From Deltaproteobacteria bacterium CG_4_8_14_3_um_filter_43_13 (GTDB lineage Bacteria > Desulfobacterota > UBA8473), in the NCBI GenBank assembly GCA_002782605.1, contig PFIF01000303.1, positions 1 through 5,128 of the forward strand: 5,128 nt of DNA, in the 5' to 3' direction. Numbering within the stretch: position 1 is the stretch's first letter; every line of letters starts with the position of its first letter. Under the pieces are notes generated by a model, which was given only the letters and a program-made list of their open reading frames with translations, was not told where the DNA came from and ran no database searches. Made by a program: the position numbers and the translations under genes. Below are positions 1-5,128 of the stretch, in pieces.

Positions 1-15
1 GCCCCCTCCCCTTAA

Positions 16-38
16 TCCCCTCCCACCAAGGGAGGGGA
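16..38. repeat. GC-rich perfect palindrome (9-bp arms, 5-nt loop)
   Basis: TCCCCTCCC at 16-24 pairs perfectly with GGGAGGGGA at 30-38 around a 5-base loop. On the plus strand a run of five T follows at 43-47, four bases after the stem, so it could end transcription of a plus-strand gene to the left of the window. On the minus strand, reading out of the HPP gene, no T run follows. The preceding C-rich stretch at 2-10 (CCCCCTCCC) repeats the arm, which is typical of dispersed palindromic repeats. Terminator or dispersed repeat cannot be separated without the genome. Confidence 0.5.
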
Positions 39-138
39 GACATTTTTGGTAAAGTTATTTATGAGTCAAAGCACTAGAAACATGGATTCCATTGTGAAAT
101 ACTCCTTTCAAGCTTAAAAAGTCAGGCACCTTCGCTGA

Positions 139-677
139 TCAGAACCAGAATTCCGGGTATCTGCGGCTTTTGGGTATATTGTTTACCAGAAGGGCAACGA
201 TTAACATAATGGCTACACCCAGACCGACGGGTATAACTGCATAGAGATAACCAAGATTGATGATCTTCTGACTTCCCGTAACTGCAATCAGTGCCGTGGC
301 ACCCCCAGGGGGGTGAAGGGTTTTTGTTGCATGCATAGCAACAATTGATGTTGCCACCGCTACGGATGAAGCCAGCCACATGTGACTGTAGAATATCTTG
401 TATGAGGTCACGCCTACAAGAGCTGAAATTATATGACCACCTATGAGATTCCTTGGCTGAGCCAGTGGGCTCTTGATTGCACCATAGATAAGCACGGATG
501 AGGCTCCAAAAGAGCCTATAAGCATTACCATATCTGTTTTTTCGAGGATAGCGTAGTTTATAGAAAGGCTAAAGGGGCAATGCCGAGAAAGGAACCTATC
601 CATGACCAGACTATCTCGGAAAAACCAACAGATGGCGGGCTCTTTGTTGTTCCGATCATTTTCTTGAAGTAGTTCAT
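139..677 (-). CDS. HPP-family integral membrane protein, broken by a one-base frameshift
   Basis: This is a small HPP-family membrane protein. HPP proteins from cyanobacteria and chloroplasts have been linked to nitrite transport; the substrate here is unknown. The 154-residue downstream frame (139-603) contains the signature HPPGGATAL and GSFGASSVLIYG, then the family-typical ending PKSRRYPEFWF. About four hydrophobic segments are visible. The natural N-terminus lies in another frame, starting at 677 with MNYFKKM and continuing through EIVWSWIGSFLGIAPLAFL to a TAA at 558-560. Adding one base there (for example CTA-ATA-AAC) joins the frames as AFLINYAILEK and gives a 179-residue protein with the HPP motif near residues 122-124. 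The start at 677 follows GAGGGAT; an in-frame ATG at 692 is an alternative. It lies 24 bp after the CBS gene, so the two are probably co-transcribed. HPP and CBS modules are often found fused or paired, which supports a CBS-regulated transporter. The family call is firm; intact function is uncertain. Confidence 0.85.
558..563 (-). other. Frameshift site in the HPP gene (one base missing)
   Basis: On the minus strand the upstream frame reads CTA then stop TAA, while the downstream frame reads ATA AAC TAC. The downstream frame is one base back relative to the upstream frame, as expected if a single base has been lost. Residues on both sides match one continuous HPP protein. The exact missing base could lie anywhere in roughly 556-580. 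Confidence 0.75.
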
Positions 678-701
678 CGTTCTATCCCTCATTCCGTGTT
701 C

Positions 702-1325
702 CTATTTCTCAATTATCTGAGATGATGACTGGACAATGTCCGCCCGTGAGACAATCCCGATCAGTTTATCCTTACTGTCAACAATCGGCACCCTGTTAAT
801 ATTCTTTGTCGTAAAAATGCCGGCAATTTCAGAAATTGGTGTATCTTCCTCCACAGTTACCGCAGGGGATGTCATGATGTCTTCGGCTTTCCATTTAAGC
901 ATTGATAGGGCAATACATCCATCTTTTTTCAAACAATGGGCCAGGATGCCCATGAATGAGCTGGCGCCTTCGTTATCCAAATTATGCAGGAAGTCTTTTT
1001 CAGAGATAATGCCTATAACCATACCTTCCCCTCCAACCACCGGAACACCAGAGATACCGTGATGTGCCATTACCTCTGCCACCTCTCTCAGGGGAGTCTC
1101 CCTTTTTACAAAAACTACCGTTTTTGTCATGACATCCCTTGCCCTGACCGAATGGGTGAGACGTTCAATGGCATGCCTATAGGCAAAGCGGTAGAGCTCT
1201 TTGGCATCAGCCGGGGTTATATCCAGATATCCTTGAACGTCTTTCATGGCCTTTAATACATCCTCGTCCGAGATATCCAAAGGCCCCGGGCAACTGATAT
1301 TGCGGTTCAGTGTATTCTTGTCCAT
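702..1325 (-). CDS. Tandem CBS-domain protein
   Basis: This is a 207-residue soluble protein with two CBS domains, a fold that usually binds adenine nucleotides and controls a partner protein. CBS1 covers about residues 61-115, opening with RARDVMTKTV and containing GISGVPVV and GIISEKDFL. CBS2 covers about 147-200, opening with AEDIMTSPAVTV and containing NRVPIVD and GIVSRADIV. The first 60 residues form a helical extension with DISDEDVLKAMKDVQGYLDI, which I recall from CBS proteins encoded beside HPP membrane proteins. No membrane segment or signal peptide is seen. The ATG at 1325 follows GGTGA about 7 bases upstream. The gene lies 92 bp after the reductase and 24 bp before the HPP gene. 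The likely role is a nucleotide-sensing regulator of the HPP protein; this is inferred from proximity and from known CBS-HPP pairings. The reading frame is intact. Confidence 0.9.
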   Translation of the reverse strand: MDKNTLNRNISCPGPLDISDEDVLKAMKDVQGYLDITPADAKELYRFAYRHAIERLTHSVRARDVMTKTVVFVKRETPLREVAEVMAHHGISGVPVVGGEGMVIGIISEKDFLHNLDNEGASSFMGILAHCLKKDGCIALSMLKWKAEDIMTSPAVTVEEDTPISEIAGIFTTKNINRVPIVDSKDKLIGIVSRADIVQSSSQIIEK

Positions 1326-1344
1326 TTTTGTTCACCCGGATATC

Positions 1345-1384
1345 AAAAACCTCTCATACCCCTCTACGACAGAGTGGGGGTATG
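1345..1384 (-). terminator. Possible attenuator or terminator after the NO reductase
   Basis: The minus strand forms a hairpin from CATACCCC and GGGGTATG (1376-1384 paired with 1355-1362), extended by TCT/AGA with a two- to three-base bulge around the loop. AGAGG and then five T (1345-1349) follow. The stem is strong but the T run is short and five bases from the stem, so it may reduce rather than stop transcription into the CBS and HPP genes. It could also be a dispersed repeat. Confidence 0.4.
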
Positions 1385-1417
1385 GGGTTGGTTATGATTC
1401 ATTCAGCTTGTCCGCCG

Positions 1418-3669
1418 CTAATCGAACTTTTCGCCAGATTGCACCTCAACCGGTTTCAGTCTGGTTATGGCCTTAAGCATGAACAGGAGGAGTGCACCAG
1501 CACCAAGGATAATCAGCAGGTCTGGCAGCATCCTGATTTGTCCCAATAATTGAATGGTATCCTGGAACCAGAATTCATCCGAACGTGCATGCCAGAAACC
1601 GTATTTAATATTATCCAGTACCTGGAGGACACCAATGGGCAATAAAGTCCCAGTGAACATAATAAAAAGCCCGATATTCGTTCCCCAGAAAGATACCTTG
1701 AGTAACCTGTCATTCCACCCATTCTCCCTGACTAATCCTCGCATGGAAAACAACAGCAGGCCTATGGCCAGAAGGCCGTAAGTCCCAAACAACGCTGTGT
1801 GACCGTGGTTAACAGTCAGATAGGTTCCGTGTTCATAGTAATTTACTACCGGTGTAGTAATCGAGAGCCCCATGACCCCTGCCCCTATAAATTCCCAAAC
1901 AACAGAGGCCATAAGAAACATCAGTGGATACCGGTAAGGAAACCCGCTGCCTGCTTTGACAAGCGCTTTTTGTCCGTGCCATACCTCGGCAAGGAGGAGC
2001 AAAATTGGTACAGGTTCCAACGCAGAGATAGTAGACCCCAAAGCCAACCAGAGGGAAGGCTCGCCAAACCAGTAGTAATGATGCCCCACACCGATGATAC
2101 CCGAGGCCAGAGCAAGGGAAACAGTAAAATAAACGGTGCGAAGTCCAGCCTTCAGATCGACCAGCCCCAGATTTACCATCACAAAAACGATTGCAGCGGC
2201 AGCAAAGAATTCAAATGCCCCTTCAACCCATGTATGCACTACCCACCACCGCCAGAAATCGGCAATAGTCAGGTGAGACTGGGGGTTATAAAACAGGCCG
2301 AAAGAGAAAAAACCTACAACCGCGATTCCGGAATAAGCCAGAAAGTGGGGTAACCCCCATTTGTCCTGTCCTGAAGTAAAATGATCTTTCAATGCACGAA
2401 CCACCAAAAGGAGCCATAATATGAGCCCGATGAGCAGTAGAATCTGCCACAGACGGCCCAGTTCCAGGTATTCCCAACCCTGATGCCCTAACCAGAACCA
2501 GGCTTTGCCCAATAGCCCTTTTAGCCCTAGAACTTCTCCCGTGAGGCTTCCAAGGGCAACAATGATCACAGCCACGAATAGGACATTTACCAGGAATCCC
2601 TGTCCTGCCGGTTCCTTACCTCCGACACGTGGCGAAACAAACAGGGTCATGCCGATCCATGAGGTGGCTATCCAGAATACAGCCAATTGGAGATGCCACG
2701 TCTTGACCCAATTGTAAGGGATGAATTTCGTCACAAAATCAATTCCATAAAAGGAGTCGGGGTTTACCGTATAGCTGGCTAACAATCCGCCGACGATAAC
2801 CTGCAAGAAAAACAGGGCGGCCACAACCAGGAAAAACTTGGCTGTTTTCTTCTGGCTTGAAGATATTTTCGCTGCGGCGAGCGCCAGGGCAGGTTCGGGT
2901 TTATACGGTAGTGACCCGCGATTGAACTCGTATTTATGAAACAGAAAGATTATCAACCCAAGGATAATACCGAAGGCCACCAGGGATATTGCAGACCAGA
3001 CCAGCGATTTTCCGGATACTGTATTTCCCACCTCCGGGTCGTGGGGCCAGTTGTTGGTATAAGTATGAGTATCTCCGGGCCGAATGGTCCCTGCACACCA
3101 TGCCGTCCAGAAAAAAAGTCAGCCAGATTCTGCCGTTCCTGAGGTTCCTTGATAGTTTCTGCACGGATTGGACCTCTTCTATTTCCCTCAGAAAAAAGAT
3201 TATCATAGAATCTGCGGTTTTCAAGGAGAGACGCTGTCTGGAGAGGTGTCAGGGTCAGGGTGTCCTTGACCGAATCATAACGGTTGGTCTTGATTTGGTT
3301 TATAACAATAGCGTTTACCGCCCCTTTTGATTCTATATCAAGAGACTTGTAAGAAGCTCGATTTCTTTCCTGGGCTAACTTTTCCCGCATATTCTGTCCC
3401 ATATTGTGCAGTGCCTGTGCGGTAAAGTCCGGCCCCCTGTAGGTGCCGTGCCCCCATACGCTCCCAATATCCATCAGGCCGTATTTCTGCCAGACCTGTT
3501 GACCAGCCATGATTTGGGCCTTTCCGGTCAACAGTTCACCGCTTTCCGATACGACCTTTTCAGGATATGGCGGTAAATCCTTTTTAGTATAATAATACCC
3601 AACAAGGGCAACGACGATAGAGCCAACGACGGCTACCAGGAAAAAGGTTTTAAGTCTTGAGCTAATCAT
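1418..3669 (-). CDS. norB: Quinol-type nitric oxide reductase (qNOR), frameshifted; altered quinol site
   Basis: This is a single-subunit nitric oxide reductase (norB/norZ), a membrane heme-copper-oxidase relative that reduces two NO to N2O. The start is ATG at 3669, preceded by AAAGGAGGT. One missing T at 3111-3117 splits it into an N-terminal frame ending at 2953 and a 537-codon C-terminal frame. With one T restored, ADFF joins FWTAW and TYTNNWP to give 750 residues, normal for qNOR. There is an N-terminal membrane helix (8-26), a periplasmic cytochrome-c-like domain with no CxxCH (as in qNOR), then about 13 further hydrophobic segments. Restored numbering: FeB ligands His479, Glu483 (VHTWVEG), His530 and His531 (GHHYYWFG); Glu552 (ALEPVP); heme b3 ligand His622 and heme b ligands His326 and His624 (NHGH). 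Both FeB histidines are kept, unlike NO dismutases. Quinol-site His328 and Glu332 of the Geobacillus enzyme correspond to Ser299 and Asn303; Phe307 and Asp717 are kept. It lies 34 bp after the ferredoxin gene. The family is certain; donor and intactness are not. Confidence 0.93.
3111..3117 (-). other. Frameshift site in a T7 run inside the NO reductase
   Basis: The minus strand reads GAC followed by seven T and CTGG. Eight T would give Asp-Phe-Phe-Phe-Trp-Thr-Ala-Trp, the expected family sequence; seven T moves the reader into a non-homologous frame that ends at 2953. A homopolymer is a common place for sequencing error, real slippage mutation or transcriptional slippage. The codon phase (TTT TTT preceded by C) is a poor match to a classical -1 ribosomal slippery heptamer. 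Confidence 0.85.
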
Positions 3670-3703
3670 ATGAATACCTCCTTTCATAACGATTAGGATC
3701 AGT

Positions 3704-3898
3704 TTATTCCTCCCAGTGGATACATTCAACCGGGCATATCCCTATGGCCTCTTCAATGAGTTTTTCAGGCCCCCCCTCCGGCTTGATGACTTCTGCTTTC
3801 TCTGTTTCGTCATTAAGTCTAAAAACCTCCGGGCAAACCTCTTCACAAGAACCACACCCGATACACTCTATCCCATCAATGTAAACTCCTCTGCTCAA
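3704..3898 (-). CDS. Single-cluster [4Fe-4S] ferredoxin
   Basis: This is a small soluble electron carrier of 64 residues. The cluster motif is Cys12-x2-Cys15-x2-Cys18, with the fourth ligand most likely Cys55 in ICPVECI. Cys22 (before Pro) and Cys59 are extra; single-cluster ferredoxins of the Desulfovibrio type can hold additional cysteines as a disulfide. The protein is acidic, as expected. I choose the TTG at 3898 because AGGAGG lies 5 bases upstream and the resulting start, MSRGVYIDGIECIGCGSC, matches the usual family N-terminus. A longer reading from ATG at 3973 or 3916 would run into, or overlap, the ribosome binding site and the inserted repeat, so it is unlikely. The gene sits 34 bp before the NO reductase and is downstream of another iron-sulfur gene, from which it is separated by a MITE-like insertion. 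It may feed electrons to a neighbour-encoded enzyme; the partner is inferred only. Confidence 0.88.
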   Translation of the reverse strand: MSRGVYIDGIECIGCGSCEEVCPEVFRLNDETEKAEVIKPEGGPEKLIEEAIGICPVECIHWEE

Positions 3899-3910
3899 TA
3901 TGGCCTCCTT
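3896..3910 (-). promoter_or_regulatory. Ribosome binding site that sets a TTG start for the ferredoxin
   Basis: The minus strand reads AAAAGGAGG-CCATA-TTG. This near-perfect Shine-Dalgarno sequence with a 5-base spacer selects the TTG at 3898. No ATG occurs at a suitable distance downstream. Confidence 0.75.
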
Positions 3911-3923
3911 TTGCATTTTTGAA

Positions 3924-4133
3924 CAAATATTGTAACTATTCAGGCACAAAGAGGCAAAGGCACATAGGCACAAAGTTCAAAGGAATACGATCGGAATGCA
4001 TGACACAACCTGTCCAAATATCGCTTTGTAAACATCTTATAGGAACTTAATCAACTCATTCTCTTCATATCTCTTGACTTTGTGCCTTTGGTGCTCTGTG
4101 CCTTTGTGCCTACCTGAGTAGTTACCAAATATT
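3924..4133. mobile_element. MITE-like element (194 bp, 3932-4125) with 8-bp target duplication
   Basis: The element begins GTAACTATTCAGG (3932-3944) and ends with the inverse CCTGAGTAGTTAC (4113-4125), 12 of 13 bases matching. The inverted arms continue for about 45 bp with gaps, rich in GGCACAAAG. CAAATATT occurs directly outside each end (3924-3931 and 4126-4133), as expected for an 8-bp target-site duplication. No coding sequence is seen inside, so it would be non-autonomous. Removing it and one repeat copy leaves about 39 bp between the two iron-sulfur genes, a normal operon spacing. Similar GGCACAAAG-rich palindromes occur as dispersed repeats in many environmental anaerobe genomes, but I cannot name this family. 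Confidence 0.7.
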
Positions 4134-4139
4134 TATGCC

Positions 4140-4895
4140 TTATGCCACCAATTTCTCCCTTTTGAGGATTTCCCCTCTGGTGCTGATTACCACCTGATCT
4201 ATAGGGATGTCTTTACCTGCCAGCTGCATTCCCCTTTTGATAATTAAAGGCAGCCCCTGGCAACAGGGAACCTCCATTACGACCACTGTGATGCTTTTTA
4301 TTCCTGCTGTCTTGAATATATCTGCAAACCTCTGGATATACTCCTTTGCCTCATCGAACTTTGGGCACCCCACCATGACAACCTTGCCCTGAATAAAATC
4401 CTGGTGAAAGTTGGGGTAGGCAAATGGTGTACAATCGGCTGCTACCAGGATATTCGCTCCCTTTAAAAATGGAGCCGTTGGTGGTACCAGTTTAATCTGA
4501 ACCGGCCAATGGGATAAGGCAGAGACTCTATTGCTCTGAGAAACCGGTTCATTTGCGTCCTGGCATGATTTTTCAGGGGCAAAGCTCTGAATTAGCGCTG
4601 ATGGACATCCGCAAGCCATCGTTTCCTCTCCGGAACTTTGTGCTGCTTTTTTCGATTTTAGATGCACTTCCACAGCCTCTTCGTCAAAGTCCTCTGCATC
4701 ACGCTCCACGATCCTGAGGGCGTCGTTGGGGCACTCCCCCAGACAGGCGCCCAGCCCATCACAGTATTTCTCAGCAGATAGTCTGGCCTTTCCGTCCACG
4801 ACCTGTATGGCCCCCTCTGCACAGGAAGGCACACATAGTCCACAGCCATCACACTTATCTTCATCTATCTCTATGATCTTACGTCTTACTTTCAT
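4140..4895 (-). CDS. Iron-sulfur protein with N-terminal ferredoxin domain and C-terminal cysteine-rich domain
   Basis: This is a 251-residue soluble protein. Residues 8-62 form a ferredoxin-like domain: the first motif is complete (Cys15, Cys18, Cys21, Cys25), while the second reads YCDGLGACLGECP, with Leu48 where the second Cys would be, leaving Cys45, Cys51 and Cys55. A linker follows with Cys95/Cys97 (ACGCPSA) and Cys111. The C-terminal part (about 145-251) has alternating hydrophobic strands with Cys155 (VAADCTPFAY), Cys177 (VGCPKFDEAK) and a Cys211-Cys212 pair (VPCCQG). Such proteins are usually annotated simply as 4Fe-4S binding proteins in anaerobes, and I recall them near hybrid-cluster-protein genes, which points to redox or nitrosative stress; no reaction is known to me. 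The ATG at 4895 follows AAAGGAGAA at good spacing. It is the first gene of the minus-strand block and, before the MITE insertion, would have been about 39 bp from the ferredoxin gene. Confidence 0.88.
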   Translation of the reverse strand: MKVRRKIIEIDEDKCDGCGLCVPSCAEGAIQVVDGKARLSAEKYCDGLGACLGECPNDALRIVERDAEDFDEEAVEVHLKSKKAAQSSGEETMACGCPSALIQSFAPEKSCQDANEPVSQSNRVSALSHWPVQIKLVPPTAPFLKGANILVAADCTPFAYPNFHQDFIQGKVVMVGCPKFDEAKEYIQRFADIFKTAGIKSITVVVMEVPCCQGLPLIIKRGMQLAGKDIPIDQVVISTRGEILKREKLVA

Positions 4896-4985
4896 AGGCT
4901 TCTCCTTTGTCAGTCAGTCGTATTGTCAAAAGTTTTTTATCTTTTAGGCAAAAAACCTTTTATTCCCAACATATTACTTGAAATA
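4896..4985 (-). promoter_or_regulatory. Probable promoter region of the minus-strand gene block
   Basis: This AT-rich stretch lies directly upstream of the first gene. On the minus strand TTGGGA (4964-4969) and TAAAAG (4941-4946) are 17 bases apart and form a weak -35/-10 pair. An imperfect AT-rich inverted repeat also lies here (AAAAGTTTTTT at 4928-4938 against AAAAAACCTTTT at 4950-4961). I see no clear FNR/NnrR-type palindrome (TTGAT-N4-ATCAA). The exact boundary with the adjacent insertion element is unknown. Confidence 0.3.
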
Positions 4986-5046
4986 GGCTTGCCTCCCCCT
5001 ATAAGATAGGGTTAAAAGTAGTTTGGAGACCACCCGGAGGCAAGCC
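4986..5046 (+). promoter_or_regulatory. Inverted repeat enclosing the ribosome binding site of the plus-strand ORF
   Basis: GGCTTGCCTCC (4986-4996) is perfectly complementary to GGAGGCAAGCC (5036-5046), giving an 11-bp stem. The enclosed 39 bases contain a second hairpin, CCCTAT-AAG-ATAGGG (4997-5011), which would stack directly on the outer stem. The 3' arm contains the GGAGG (5036-5040) that lies 9 bases before ATG 5050. A transcript entering from upstream would therefore hide the ribosome binding site. Confidence 0.6.
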
Positions 5047-5049
5047 GTT

Positions 5050-5128
5050 ATGACCAAAATAGCCCGTTTCATCATCTGGATATGTTCTAAGTTTACAAGG
5101 AATGAGATAGAGCAAATTATCAATGGTC
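5050..5128 (+). CDS. Start of a probable transposase gene (cut by window edge)
   Basis: An ATG at 5050, with GGAGG 9 bases upstream, opens a frame that stays open for 26 codons to the window edge. The peptide reads MTKIARFIIWICSKF followed by TRNEIEQIING. It resembles, from memory, the N-terminus of transposases of insertion sequences common in environmental anaerobes, with a short helical region of Arg/Lys and aromatic residues; I cannot assign an IS family. The strong inverted repeat just before the start fits an insertion element that limits its own expression. It is divergent from the iron-sulfur gene block. Only the N-terminus is visible, so the product call is tentative. Confidence 0.5.
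   Translation, partial: MTKIARFIIWICSKFTRNEIEQIING

Noticed and set aside
736..1062. A 108-codon plus-strand open frame opposite the CBS gene.
   Set aside because: It is antisense to a well-conserved two-CBS protein and shows no recognisable domain or ribosome binding site.
1799..2353. A 184-codon plus-strand open frame opposite the NO reductase.
   Set aside because: It is antisense to conserved membrane segments of the reductase, lacks a family resemblance, and has a composition expected of the reverse of a hydrophobic protein.
3111..3117. Programmed -1 ribosomal frameshifting in the reductase.
   Set aside because: The in-frame phase is C-TTT-TTT, not the X-XXY-YYZ pattern, and I see no obvious downstream pseudoknot; an error or mutation in the homopolymer is simpler.
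1418..3669. The reductase as an NO dismutase (Nod).
   Set aside because: Quinol-site residues are changed as in Nod, but the FeB ligands His530, His531 and Glu483 and the Glu552 site all match NO reductases.
3899..3973. An N-terminal extension of the ferredoxin from ATG 3973 (MCLCAFASLC...).
   Set aside because: It is translated from the inverted arm of the MITE-like element and runs over the ferredoxin's own Shine-Dalgarno sequence. The cysteines in it are a by-product of the GGCACAAAG repeat.
3932..4125. A CRISPR array, suggested by repeated GGCACAAAG units.
   Set aside because: The units are short, irregularly spaced and arranged as one inverted pair with transposon-like ends, not as direct repeats with unique spacers.
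4905..4930. An FNR/NnrR-type operator before the iron-sulfur gene, suggested by two TTGTCA copies.
   Set aside because: The two copies are direct, not inverted, and their spacing does not fit the TTGAT-N4-ATCAA palindrome.

Overview
The window holds a block of five genes, all on the minus strand, with part of a plus-strand insertion-sequence-like gene at the right edge. In transcription order (right to left) the genes are: a 251-residue iron-sulfur protein (4140-4895), a small [4Fe-4S] ferredoxin (3704-3898, probable TTG start), a quinol-type nitric oxide reductase (1418-3669), a protein with two CBS domains (702-1325), and an HPP-family membrane protein (139-677). The gene set suggests an anaerobic or facultative bacterium that meets nitrogen oxides. 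The iron-sulfur, CBS and HPP proteins resemble ones I associate with Desulfobacterota-like anaerobes, but I cannot fix the taxon from the sequence.

The reductase and the HPP gene each contain a frameshift that a single restored base would repair. With one extra T in the T7 run (plus-strand A7 at 3111-3117), the reductase becomes one 750-residue protein of normal family length. With one extra base near 558-563, the HPP gene becomes one 179-residue protein. These may be sequencing or assembly errors or real mutations; the sequence alone cannot decide.

The main biological point is in the restored reductase. All the metal ligands of the catalytic site are present. Of the four quinol-site residues known from the Geobacillus stearothermophilus enzyme (His328, Glu332, Phe336, Asp746), the His and Glu are replaced by Ser and Asn, while Phe and Asp are kept. 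A ferredoxin gene lies 34 bp upstream, so an altered electron donor is worth considering. HPP proteins of cyanobacteria and chloroplasts have been linked to nitrite transport, so the block may be a nitrosative-stress or nitrite/NO handling unit. That reading is inference.

Regions outside genes: 1-138 contains a strong palindrome and a tiny ORF. 1326-1417 contains a hairpin followed by a T run on the minus strand. 3899-4139 contains a MITE-like element (3932-4125) with matching inverted ends and an 8-bp direct repeat, inserted between the two iron-sulfur genes. 4896-5049 is the divergent region between the iron-sulfur gene and the plus-strand ORF; it includes an inverted repeat that covers that ORF's ribosome binding site.
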